Positions 26,164 through 34,329 of a stretch of 39,234 bases of DNA are shown here, one piece after another. The position numbers and the translations under genes were made by a program. Where the stretch lies: contig JBHOQU010000100.1 of the NCBI GenBank assembly GCA_042408785.1, positions 1 to 39,234 of the forward strand, written 5' to 3'. The notes beneath the pieces are model-generated. The model did no database searches, had not been told where the DNA came from, and saw only the letters and a program-made list of their open reading frames with translations. Within the stretch, counting starts at the first letter, position 1. Each line of letters opens with the position of its first letter. Source of the DNA: JAUQQI01 sp042408785. GTDB taxonomy: Bacteria; Chloroflexota; Dehalococcoidia; JAUQQI01.

Positions 26164-28379
26164 AAGGGCCGGAGCTCGACGGCCAGCAGGCCCGAGGCCG
26201 GCAGGACTTCCAGGGGGAAGGGTCCCTTGCGGGCCACAAACAGGGCCTCAAAGCCGTCGCCCAGGGCCAGGCCCAGGACCCCCAGGGGCAGGCGCAGTTC
26301 GACGACCCGCGCCCCGACGGCCAGGCCGACTTCGGCCTCGACCCTCCGCCAATCGCCGTCCCCTTCGGCCAGGAAGAGGGTAGCTTCCCCTTCGGCGGGC
26401 TCCGCTGCCAGCTCGGCCGAGAAGCCTGCCCCGGGGGGCAGGCCCGGCCAGTCCACCGGCGCGCCCGTGCGGAGGTGGTGGGCCTGGGGCCGGTTCGGGA
26501 GCCGCAGCAGGACCGAGAAGGCGTAATCGGCGACGGGTCGGTGGGCCTCGAGCCGGAGGTAGAGGTGCTCGGGGTCATAGCCGTAAAGGACCCGGCGCAG
26601 GACCACCAGGGCCGGCCGCATGGTGGTGGCCTCGACGGGGGGCTCCACCCACCCGGCATCGGACCAGCCGGACCCGGCCGGGTCGGCGTCCAGGGCTGGG
26701 TGGAGGTAGCCCAGCGGGGGCCGGGTTGGGGGACGGGCCGGCTCCGGCCGGATGGGCTCCAGGAGCCAGCCGGGCACGGGCCGTCCGGTGACCAGGTAAA
26801 CGTTTGCCAGGTGGGAGCGGAAGGCCTGGTCGAAGGGGTTCTCCGGCCCGGCGTGGTGGCGGGAGTAGTACCACCAGAACCAGTCGCTCCCCTCCGCCGT
26901 GTAGACCGACCGCCAGGCGGCCGCCAGCACCTCGTGGTCCATCCCCGGGTGGGCGGCCTGCAGTTGCAGAAACTCCGACCGCGTCCGGGCCAGGTACTCC
27001 CAGGCCCGGTTCTGAGCCGGCTCCCCAATCCAAGTTTCTAGGTGGGCCCCGATCCAGCTCCCGGTGTGGAGGTTCTCCAGTTCCATTTCGGGCGGGAACC
27101 GGGCCAGGTATTCGCTGAAGGTGACCGTCTTCAGCTCCGGGTCCTCGGTCAGGAGGCGGTAGAGAGTACGCAGGAACGGGTTGCCGTTCTCCTCGTAGCC
27201 GTCCCAGCAGTTCTCACCGTCTAGGGCGATGGTGACCACGAAGGGGTGGTCCCTGGGCAGGCGCTGCCGGATGACCTTGAGGCGGCCGTAAAGGTCCTGG
27301 GCGGCATCGACCCCGGAAAAGTGGCGGTAGACGAAGCCGATCCGGTCCGAAAGCACCTGGTCCCGGAAGAAGACGGCCAGGGTCCGGCCGTTGCCGGCCC
27401 TCACCCGGTACGGCCGGCAGAGAACCTGGGGGTTGCGGGGGTGGCCGTCGGCATCCCTTTCCACCCCGGTGCCCAGGCTCCGGCTCAGGATGCCCTCGTC
27501 GGTGACCAGCCAGCGAAAGTTCTCGAAACGGCCCGCCAACTCCACCGTCTCGGGCGAAAGGGCCCCCTCCGGGGGCCAGAGGCCGGCCGGGGCCCGGCCG
27601 AAGGTGCGCTCGGCAAGGCTGACCGCCAGCCGGAGCTGTTCGAAGGCGTCCTCCGGCCAGACCGGGGGCGGGTCGGGCAGGGGCAGGTCCGGGCTTGCCC
27701 GCCGGGCCGAGGCGCCGTCGATGAGGAGGGGCAGGATAGGGTGGTAGAAGGGGGAGGTGCTGACCTCGGCCTGGCCCGATTCCATAAGCCGGCGGTAGGC
27801 GGGCAGGGTCTGCCGGGCAAACTCCCGGTGCTTGCGCAAGATAAGCCGGACCTCTTCCCGGGTGAAGTGCCGGCCCCGGGCCGCCAGGGCCGAAAGCTCC
27901 GGGTCGGCCTCGACCTGGTCGGGGGAGACCCAGGCCAGGTTGAACCAGGCCTGGAGGTCTCCCCAGTAGGCCGGCCCGAAGAGGTCGGGGTCTTGCTCGG
28001 CCTCGGCCCTGAGCTCGAAGAGGCGGGCATACCGGGGGTGGCGGCGAATGACCCGGTCGGGGTTGATGCTGAAGAAAAGCCGCAGGATCTCCCGCTTCTC
28101 CTCGGGGGTAAGCTCCGCCGGGTCTTTGAGGCTCAAAACCTCGGCCCGGTCGGTGGTCCGGCCGGCGGCGTAGTCTTCCAGCTGGCTTATGAGCACCGGC
28201 GTCAGGTTGAAGGTCACTTTGAGCCGGGGAAATTCGGCCACCAGCCGGGCCATATGAAGGTAATCTTTGGCGGCGTGGAGGCGGCTCCAGGGCAGGTGAA
28301 CCTCCCCGGTGAGGCCGTTGCGGTACTCCGGCTGGTGCATGTGCCAGAGGAAGGCGACGTGGAGGGGATACTCGCCCAT
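26127..28379 (-). CDS. Glycoside hydrolase family 57 protein
   Basis: A 750-residue protein. The N-terminal GH57 barrel opens with FLWHMHQPEYRNG and has WPPEGALS with the likely nucleophile Glu, TDEGILSR, and ALDGENCWDGYEENGNPF carrying the acidic second catalytic residue. The C-terminal half (from about residue 430) is a helical bundle and beta-rich domain. GH57 enzymes act on alpha-glucans (amylase, branching enzyme, 4-alpha-glucanotransferase), with no visible signal peptide here, so glycogen-type internal substrates are likely. It lies 10 bp downstream of lysS in the same direction. Confidence 0.9.
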   Translation of the reverse strand: MGEYPLHVAFLWHMHQPEYRNGLTGEVHLPWSRLHAAKDYLHMARLVAEFPRLKVTFNLTPVLISQLEDYAAGRTTDRAEVLSLKDPAELTPEEKREILRLFFSINPDRVIRRHPRYARLFELRAEAEQDPDLFGPAYWGDLQAWFNLAWVSPDQVEADPELSALAARGRHFTREEVRLILRKHREFARQTLPAYRRLMESGQAEVSTSPFYHPILPLLIDGASARRASPDLPLPDPPPVWPEDAFEQLRLAVSLAERTFGRAPAGLWPPEGALSPETVELAGRFENFRWLVTDEGILSRSLGTGVERDADGHPRNPQVLCRPYRVRAGNGRTLAVFFRDQVLSDRIGFVYRHFSGVDAAQDLYGRLKVIRQRLPRDHPFVVTIALDGENCWDGYEENGNPFLRTLYRLLTEDPELKTVTFSEYLARFPPEMELENLHTGSWIGAHLETWIGEPAQNRAWEYLARTRSEFLQLQAAHPGMDHEVLAAAWRSVYTAEGSDWFWWYYSRHHAGPENPFDQAFRSHLANVYLVTGRPVPGWLLEPIRPEPARPPTRPPLGYLHPALDADPAGSGWSDAGWVEPPVEATTMRPALVVLRRVLYGYDPEHLYLRLEAHRPVADYAFSVLLRLPNRPQAHHLRTGAPVDWPGLPPGAGFSAELAAEPAEGEATLFLAEGDGDWRRVEAEVGLAVGARVVELRLPLGVLGLALGDGFEALFVARKGPFPLEVLPASGLLAVELRPFYASRPGRGCSE

Positions 28380-28389
28380 AAAGGGGGGT

Positions 28390-29871
28390 CTATTCCGGCG
28401 GCAGGGGCCGGAGGTGGGGAAAGGGAATCACCTCCCGAATGGACTGGTTATCCGTAAGGAGCATTACCAGCCGGTCGATACCCAGGCCGAGGCCGCCGGT
28501 GGGGGGCATGCCGTGCTCTAAGGCGACTAAGAAATCTTCGTCGACCTGCTCGGCCTCCTCATCCCCGGCCAGGAGCCGGCGGCGCTGCTCTAAAAAGCGC
28601 TCCCGCTGGTCCACGGGGTCGTTAAGCTCGGTGTAGGCGTTGGCGATTTCCATCCCGCCGATGAACCCCTCGAACCGCTCCACCAGCCGGGGGTTTCCGG
28701 GCTTGCGCTTGGCCAGCGGGGACATCTCCACCGGGTAGTCCAGGACGAAGGTGGGCTGGATGAGCTTCGGCTCGACGAGCTCCTGCAGAAGCCGGTCGAT
28801 CACCTTGCCCCGGCCCCGGGCCGGGTCGACCCGTACTCCCAGCCGGGCCGCCCGGTCGGCCAGGGATGCGGCGTCGGGGTACTCCTCGAAGTCGATGCCG
28901 GTGAACTCCTTGATGGCCTCCCGCAGGGTTACCCGGCGCCAGGGGGGCGTGAGGTCGACCTCGTGGCCGGCGAAGGTTAGCTTGAGGGTTCCCAGCACCT
29001 TCGCGGCCACGTGGGCGACCAGCTCCTCCACCATCCGCATCACGTCGTTGTAGTCGGCGTAGGCCTCGTAGCTTTCGAGCATGGTGAATTCGGGGTTGTG
29101 CCTGGTGGAGAGCCCCTCGTTCCGGAAGACCCGGCCGATCTCGTAGACCTTATCGAAGCCCCCGATGATGAGCCGCTTTAAGTAAAGTTCCAGGGAGATC
29201 CGCAGGTAGACGTCCTGGTCGAGGGCCTCGTAGTGGGTTACAAAGGGGCGGGCGGCGGCCCCGGTGGCGCTGGTCTGGAGGACCGGAGTCTCCAGCTCGA
29301 CGAAGCCGCGGCCGTCTAAAAACTCCCGGATGGCCGCTACAACCCGGCTCCGGGTCAGGAGGACCCGGCGGGAGCGCTCGTTGGCGATGAGGTCCAGGTA
29401 GCGCTGGCGGTAGCGCTTCTCCACGTCGACTAAGCCGTGCCACTTTTCGGGGAGGGGTCGGAGGGCCTTGGCCAGGACGGCGAAGTCGTGGACTTCGACC
29501 GTAATCTCCCCTGTTTTGGTCCGAAAAAGGGGCCCGGCCGCCCCAAGAAAGTCCCCCAGGTCGAGGTCTTTTAACAGCTCGTACCGTTCCGGCCCGAGGA
29601 TGTCCTGGCGGAAGGCCAGCTGGAGGCGGCCCGCCCCGTCCTGGATGTGGGCGAAGGTGAGGCGCCCCATCGCCCGGAGGCCGACGAGCCGGCCGGCAAC
29701 CCGGACCTCGGCCGGGACCTCTCTGCCGGCCTCGGCCGCCTCGAAGAGGGCCCGGGCTTCGGCGGTGGTGTGGGTGCGGGGCCAGCGGGGCGGGTAGGGG
29801 TCGATGCCCCGGGCCCGCAGCCGCTCCAGTTTTACCAGGCGCGCCTGGTAAAGCTCGTCGGTTACCTCCAT
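28390..29871 (-). CDS. lysS: Lysyl-tRNA synthetase, class II
   Basis: A 493-residue class II aminoacyl-tRNA synthetase that charges tRNA(Lys). The anticodon-binding OB fold is N-terminal. Motif 2 is visible as FRNEGLSTRHNPEFTMLE, and motif 3 as GLGIDRLVMLLTDNQSIREVIPFP. The start is the ATG at 29871 (MEVTDELYQ), which gives the family's standard length; the open frame runs further upstream but without family similarity. AAAGGT precedes the ATG, and a TATAAT (29890-29885) lies close upstream with no matching -35. Confidence 0.95.
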   Translation of the reverse strand: MEVTDELYQARLVKLERLRARGIDPYPPRWPRTHTTAEARALFEAAEAGREVPAEVRVAGRLVGLRAMGRLTFAHIQDGAGRLQLAFRQDILGPERYELLKDLDLGDFLGAAGPLFRTKTGEITVEVHDFAVLAKALRPLPEKWHGLVDVEKRYRQRYLDLIANERSRRVLLTRSRVVAAIREFLDGRGFVELETPVLQTSATGAAARPFVTHYEALDQDVYLRISLELYLKRLIIGGFDKVYEIGRVFRNEGLSTRHNPEFTMLESYEAYADYNDVMRMVEELVAHVAAKVLGTLKLTFAGHEVDLTPPWRRVTLREAIKEFTGIDFEEYPDAASLADRAARLGVRVDPARGRGKVIDRLLQELVEPKLIQPTFVLDYPVEMSPLAKRKPGNPRLVERFEGFIGGMEIANAYTELNDPVDQRERFLEQRRRLLAGDEEAEQVDEDFLVALEHGMPPTGGLGLGIDRLVMLLTDNQSIREVIPFPHLRPLPPE

Positions 29872-29940
29872 ACCTTTACCCAGGATTATAACCCGTCCGG
29901 GCCGGCCGCCGGTGTATAACCGGAAGGGAGCTGACCTGCC

Positions 29941-30057
29941 GTGCGTCCCGGAAGGATTCGCACCTGCCTTAAATGGGAGCTTTTCTGGTGGCTCCTGCTG
30001 GGCTGGCGGCACCTCAACCGTCTGGTCCGCCGGCTGGGAGCCCGGCGCCGGGCCTAA
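29941..30057 (+). CDS. Possible 38-residue small membrane-associated protein
   Basis: A GTG at 29941 opens a 38-residue frame ending with TAA at 30057. GGGAG lies upstream (about 29926). The sequence is Trp-rich and amphipathic in the middle (WELFWWLLLGWRHL) and strongly basic at the end (RRLGARRRA). It fills the gap between the divergent lysS start and the end of the molybdopterin gene. Such short ORFs arise by chance in GC-rich DNA, so this is a candidate only. Confidence 0.35.
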   Translation: MRPGRIRTCLKWELFWWLLLGWRHLNRLVRRLGARRRA

Positions 30058-31568
30058 ACCTCCCGGATGCGGACGGTGATGGTGTGGTAGCCCGAAGCCC
30101 CGTCGGGGAGGGGCGGCCGGGGGGTGGGGTCCTGAAGCTGGCCGGTCCCATCCACCGCCCGGACCACCACCCGGTAGCTACCGGGCGGCGGGCTCCACTC
30201 GGCCGTCCAGAGCACCCAGCTGTAGGGGGAGAGGGCCGGACGCAGCTGTGCCGGCTGCCAGGTCTGACCCCCGTCAAAGCTCAGCTCCACCCGCAGGACC
30301 CCCCGGTCGCCGGCAAAGGCCACGCCGCCCAGCCGCACCGGCCCGGGCCCCCGCACGGCCAGGGTCCGGCTGGGAACGATGATTTCGGACATGGTCTTGA
30401 TGACCGCCCGGTCGCTCCAGCCCCGCTGCTCCCAGAACCCCAGGTAGTCGTAGTCCACCGCCTCGACGGCCGTAACCCACTTGGGGTTCTTCATCCCGTA
30501 AAGGCCGGGGGCGACCAACCGGAGGGGGAAGCCGTGCCGGTGGGGGAGGGGCTCCCCGTTCATCTCGTAGGCCAGGATGGTGTCGGGGTGCAGGGCCTTC
30601 TCTAAGGGTATGGCCGTGGAGTAGTCGTCCCAGGCCCGGATAATCACCTTCCGCACGCCCCGCCGGAGGCCGGCCTGCGCCAGAAGGTCGGCCAGGGGGA
30701 CGCCCCGCCAGCGGGCCGTGCTTATAAGGTCGCCCCCGACCTCATTGCTTATGCACTCAAAGGTCACAACCTCTTCTTTGGCCGGCAGCCGGCGAAGGTC
30801 ATCGTAGCTGAGGGTAGTGGGCCGGTCGACCAGGCCCCCGATTTCCAGCCGCCAGCGGGCCAGGTCCACCGTTGGGTCGACGATGTTCTTTGAGACGATA
30901 TAGAACCGGTCGTTGGGGGTGATTTCGGGGGGCATCGGCTCCTCGGGGGTAACGGGGACGATAAGGCTGCCCCCGCTCTGGCTTCCGGCCGGGTTAAGCC
31001 GATGCAGAAGGCCCCCGCCGGCCAGGAGCAGGCCGATGCCAGCTCCCACCCCGGCCAGGAGGCGGCGCCGGCCCACGTCGACGGCGGCCGGAGTCCCGGC
31101 GGCTCCCAGGAGCAGCCAGGCCCCCGCCAGCCCCAGGCCGTAGCCCAGGCAGTTAACCAGCAGGCCGGCGGCCGCCGGCAGGAGCCCGCCGGGAAGGCCC
31201 GCCCCGAAGGGCCCGGCCCCCAGCAGGGGCATCCCCACCAGTCCCAGCAGAAGCCAGGCCCCGAGGCTGACCCCCAGACCGGCCGGCCACGATGCCACCG
31301 GCCCGAGGGCCAGGCCTGCCAGACCCCCGACGGCGGCCAGGCCGAAAAGCATCCCCAGGTAGAAAACGACCTTGGCCCAGCCGCCCAGAAGGCTTACGCC
31401 CAGGGAGAAGAGCCCCAGGGGAACGGCCAGCAGGATCCGGTCCGCCAGGGCGTCGGGGATGGCCGGCCAGCCGGCAGTGAGTTTGACGGCCAGCACCGTC
31501 AGGCCGAAAACCAGCCCGCCGAACGCCCCGGCGGCGAAGCGCCACCCTTTTCCGGGCCGTGCGTCCAT
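30054..31568 (-). CDS. Membrane-anchored sulfite-oxidase-fold molybdopterin oxidoreductase
   Basis: A 504-residue protein. Residues 1-180 hold about five membrane helices. A basic twin-arginine stretch (GRRRLLAGVGAGIG) then leads to the catalytic domain. The molybdenum ligand is C272 in TFECISNEVGGD, followed by HRHGFPLRLVAPGLYGMKNPKW, and a C-terminal Ig-like dimerisation domain (VELSFDGGQTW). No b-type heme or other cofactor motif is obvious. The N-terminal membrane domain may accept electrons as in YedZ-like systems, but it is not clearly YedZ. The substrate is unknown. ATG 31568 is forced by an in-frame stop just upstream; AAGGAG lies 18 bases away, too far to be a normal SD. Confidence 0.88.
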   Translation of the reverse strand: MDARPGKGWRFAAGAFGGLVFGLTVLAVKLTAGWPAIPDALADRILLAVPLGLFSLGVSLLGGWAKVVFYLGMLFGLAAVGGLAGLALGPVASWPAGLGVSLGAWLLLGLVGMPLLGAGPFGAGLPGGLLPAAAGLLVNCLGYGLGLAGAWLLLGAAGTPAAVDVGRRRLLAGVGAGIGLLLAGGGLLHRLNPAGSQSGGSLIVPVTPEEPMPPEITPNDRFYIVSKNIVDPTVDLARWRLEIGGLVDRPTTLSYDDLRRLPAKEEVVTFECISNEVGGDLISTARWRGVPLADLLAQAGLRRGVRKVIIRAWDDYSTAIPLEKALHPDTILAYEMNGEPLPHRHGFPLRLVAPGLYGMKNPKWVTAVEAVDYDYLGFWEQRGWSDRAVIKTMSEIIVPSRTLAVRGPGPVRLGGVAFAGDRGVLRVELSFDGGQTWQPAQLRPALSPYSWVLWTAEWSPPPGSYRVVVRAVDGTGQLQDPTPRPPLPDGASGYHTITVRIREV

Positions 31569-31643
31569 GGCTTAACCCCGCTTTTGTGCTCCTTTTCTAT
31601 TATCTGCTAAACTTAAAGTGGACGCACCCTTAACCGGGGGGAG

Positions 31644-32072
31644 ATGGCCAGAAAGCGCAGGAACAGGAAGACCCCGGCTCCGGCTGAACTTAAGTCGCCC
31701 GACGGCCGGGTCGTTTTCGCCCACGTCGCTGAAGCGGAGTTCGCCCGTCTCCTCGATTTCTACCAGATAAAGTGGGAGTATGAGCCCCATTCGTTCCCCC
31801 TCCGCTGGGACGAAAACGGCCGGCCGACCCAGAGCTTTACCCCCGACTTTTACCTGCCGGAGTTTGACCTCTATGTCGAGCTCACCACCCTGCGCCAGCG
31901 GCTGGTAACCCGGAAGAACCAGAAGCTCCGGCGCCTTCGGGAGCTCTACCCCTGGGTCAACATCCGGCTCTTTTACGCCCGGGATGTTCGCAACCTCTTC
32001 CTCAAGTACGGCATCTCCGGGCTGCTCGGTTCGCCGCCCACTAATGGGTCGAGGCCGCCGAAGACGCAGTAA
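31644..32072 (+). CDS. Small PD-(D/E)XK-nuclease-like protein
   Basis: A 142-residue basic protein. The N-terminus is Arg/Lys rich (MARKRRNRK). The stretch SFTPDFYLPEFDLYVELTT (D68, E79), followed by RKNQKLRRLRELYPW, has the D...E-x-K-like spacing of PD-(D/E)XK nucleases, although the usual Lys after the Glu is Thr here. A DNA-binding or nuclease role is inferred only. The ATG at 31644 abuts a GGGGGAG, which is closer than a standard SD spacing. It lies upstream of hpt, 22 bp away. Confidence 0.7.
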   Translation: MARKRRNRKTPAPAELKSPDGRVVFAHVAEAEFARLLDFYQIKWEYEPHSFPLRWDENGRPTQSFTPDFYLPEFDLYVELTTLRQRLVTRKNQKLRRLRELYPWVNIRLFYARDVRNLFLKYGISGLLGSPPTNGSRPPKTQ

Positions 32073-32094
32073 ACCCGGCCGCGGGGTCCCCTAG

Positions 32095-32652
32095 GTGGCC
32101 GCTACGTTTGCCCGGGACGTCGTCGGGACGGTTCTGCTGGACGCCGAAACCATCGCGCGGCGAGTAGCCGAGCTTGGGGCCGAAATCTCCCGGGACTACG
32201 AGGGCCTTGAGCCGGTGCTGGTCGGCGTTCTGCGGGGGACGGTCTTCTTCCTGGCCGACCTGATCCGCCACATCACCGTGCCCGTAAGCCTAGACTTCCT
32301 GGCGATAAGCTCGTATTCGCCCCAGAGCACCAGCGGCGTGGTCCGGATAACCAAGGACCTGGACGAGAACGTCGAGGGCCGCCACGTCCTGGTCGTGGAG
32401 GACGTGGTCGATACGGGCCTGACCCTCCGGTATATTATCCGGACCCTGGAGGCCCGCCGGCCGGCAAGCCTGCACGTCTGCGTGCTTTTGGACCGCCCGG
32501 CCCTGCGGCTGGTCCCCATCCCGGTCCGCTACGTCGGGTTCACCATCCCCAACCAATTCGTGGTGGGCTACGGCCTTGACCTCTGGCAGAAGTACCGGAA
32601 CCTTCCATATATAGCTGTCGTCAGGCGGGAGGTCCTCGACGGCCGTCCTTAG
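32095..32652 (+). CDS. hpt: Hypoxanthine phosphoribosyltransferase
   Basis: A 185-residue purine salvage enzyme that converts hypoxanthine or guanine plus PRPP to IMP or GMP. The PRPP loop is VVEDVVDTGLTLRYI, with the upstream GVLRGTVFFLADL and SSYSPQSTSGVV loops typical of HPRT. The C-terminal YGLDLWQKYRNLPYI is characteristic. The start is GTG at 32095. Length matches the family. Neighbours are the nuclease-like gene and mscS on the same strand. Confidence 0.93.
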   Translation: MAATFARDVVGTVLLDAETIARRVAELGAEISRDYEGLEPVLVGVLRGTVFFLADLIRHITVPVSLDFLAISSYSPQSTSGVVRITKDLDENVEGRHVLVVEDVVDTGLTLRYIIRTLEARRPASLHVCVLLDRPALRLVPIPVRYVGFTIPNQFVVGYGLDLWQKYRNLPYIAVVRREVLDGRP

Positions 32653-32677
32653 CCGCTAAGCTCCGGAGGGTGACCCC

Positions 32678-33247
32678 ATGACCTTTCAGACGGCCCAGAT
32701 CGAGTTTGCGGGGATCTTACTTACCACCCTGCTGGTCAGGCTGCTGATAAGCCTGGTAGTTTTGGGTGTTGCCTACCTGATCACTGGGCGGGTTTCGGGC
32801 CTGGTAGACGGGGTGCTGGCCCGGACCCGGGCCGAGCCCAACGCCCGGCTCCTGGTTTCCCGGATCATCCAGGCGGGCGTCTGGGTGGTAGCCGGACTGG
32901 TAGTCCTCGGGGTCTGGGGGATCGAGCTGGGGGCCCTGGCGGCCGGGGTCGGCCTTTTCAGTCTGGCCATCTCCATTGCCCTCCAGGATGTCCTGCGCAA
33001 CTGGGTGGTGGGCCTCTATCTGCTCATCGAGCGGCCTTTTAAAATCGGCGACCGGGTGGCCCTTAAGGACAGCCTGGGGGTTATCGAGGACGTCCAGCTC
33101 AGGGTGACCCGCATCCGGGCCGATGACGGCCGGCTGATTTACATCCCCAACCTGACGGTTTTCAACGAGATAATCGCCGTCCTGCCGCCCGGGGCCAGCC
33201 CGCCGCCCAGGCCGGAGGGTTCGACGGGTTCCCAGCCCCAGAATTAG
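32678..33247 (+). CDS. Short MscS-family mechanosensitive channel
   Basis: A 189-residue channel protein. Two N-terminal helices precede the pore-lining segment (ELGALAAGVGLFSLAISIALQDVLRNWVVGLYLLIERPFKIGD), the MscS signature, and the beta domain (DRVALKDSLGVIEDVQLRVTRIRADDGRLIYIPN). The usual C-terminal alpha-beta cage (another ~100 residues in E. coli MscS, 286) is missing; the sequence stops after a Pro-rich tail. A small-conductance channel for osmotic shock is likely. It converges on selD, overlapping by 4 bp. Confidence 0.85.
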   Translation: MTFQTAQIEFAGILLTTLLVRLLISLVVLGVAYLITGRVSGLVDGVLARTRAEPNARLLVSRIIQAGVWVVAGLVVLGVWGIELGALAAGVGLFSLAISIALQDVLRNWVVGLYLLIERPFKIGDRVALKDSLGVIEDVQLRVTRIRADDGRLIYIPNLTVFNEIIAVLPPGASPPPRPEGSTGSQPQN

Positions 33248-34326
33248 GGCCGGCGGACGACCCGGACGGCCGACCGGGTCGCCTCGCCCTCCGGCAGAAA
33301 CCGGCCGACCTCCCAGGCGGGCACCCCCCGCCGGGCCAGGGCGACCCGGAGGGCCCCGGCCCGCTCGGGGGCCACGGCGATGAGCAGTCCGCCCGAGGTC
33401 TGGGCGTCGGCCAGGATGAGCCTTTCGGCCTCGGTAAAGGCGTCGGCCCACTCGGTCCGGGCCCGGCCGCCCTTTTCGGTGCCGGCCAGAAAGGCCAGGT
33501 TCCGCCGGGTGCCCCCGGGCACGACGCCGGCCTCGGCCAGCTCCCGAACGGCCGGCATCAGAGGCACCGCCTCGAAGTAGACCTCCGCCCCCAGGGGCCG
33601 CTCCCGGACCATTTCGTAGAGGTGACCCAGGAGGCCGTAACCGGTGACGTCGGTGGCCGCCCGTACCCCCACCTCCACCATCGCCTCCGAGGCCTCCCGG
33701 TTAAGGGTGAGCATCCAGCGGACGGCCTCGGCCACAGCCTCGGGTGGGGCCACCTCCCGCTTGATGGCGGTGGAGATGATGCCCGTTCCCAGGGGTTTGG
33801 TAAGAAAGAGGCGGTCGCCGGGCCGGGCGGCGGTCTTGGTGATGATGCGGTCGGGGTGGACGACTCCGGTCACCACGAGCCCGTACTTGGGTTCGGGGTC
33901 GTCGATGGAGTGGCCGCCGATAATGGGAACTCCGGCCTCCCGGGCCTTTTCGGCCCCGCCCCGCAGGATCTCCACCAACACCTCCCGGGGCAGGGTATTC
34001 ACCGGAAAACCGATGATGTTCAGGGCAAAGCGGGGCCGGCCGCCCATGGCATAGACGTCGCTTAAGGCGTTGGCGGCGGCGATGCTGCCGAAGAGATAGG
34101 GGTCGTCCACGATGGGGGTGAAGAAATCGACCGTCTGGACGACCGCCAGGTCGTCCGAAAGACGGTAAACCCCCGCGTCGTCCGGCCGGTCGAGGCCGAC
34201 CAGGACGTTGGGGTCGGCAAAAAACGGCACCCGGCTCAGGACCTCGCCGAGGTCCTCAGGACCCAGCTTGCAGGCTCAGCCGGCGCCGTGGGATAGGGTT
34301 GTAAGGCGAATCCTTTCCGGCTCCAA
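33244..34326 (-). CDS. selD: Selenophosphate synthetase, itself a selenoprotein (Sec17 encoded by UGA)
   Basis: A 360-residue enzyme that makes selenophosphate from selenide and ATP for selenocysteine and selenouridine synthesis. Reading the frame upstream of the first internal start gives LTTLSHGAG-U-ACKLGPED, matching the SelD N-terminus with UGA (34278-34276) at the catalytic Cys position 17 and K20 in place. GGHSIDDPEPKYGL, DVTGYGLLGHLYEM and QTSGGLLIA follow. A gene-finder would start at 34230 and lose the catalytic loop. The TTG at 34326-34324 is the only plausible start: an in-frame TAA (the cysM stop) lies two codons upstream. A bacterial SECIS-like hairpin follows the UGA. Confidence 0.93.
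34238..34278 (-). promoter_or_regulatory. UGA-Sec codon and bacterial SECIS-like hairpin in selD
   Basis: On the - strand the UGA (34278-34276) is followed after 19 nt by a perfect 8-bp stem (34256-34249 with 34245-34238) with a GGC loop. A loop with G in the first position, beginning 27 nt after the UGA, fits the known bacterial SECIS consensus (a loop 16-37 nt downstream, with G in the first two positions). It should recruit SelB with Sec-tRNA. Confidence 0.85.
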
Positions 34327-34329
34327 GGG

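Noticed and set aside
29872..30012. Longer lysS frame
   Set aside because: The extra residues are not LysRS-like; ATG 29871 gives the normal length.
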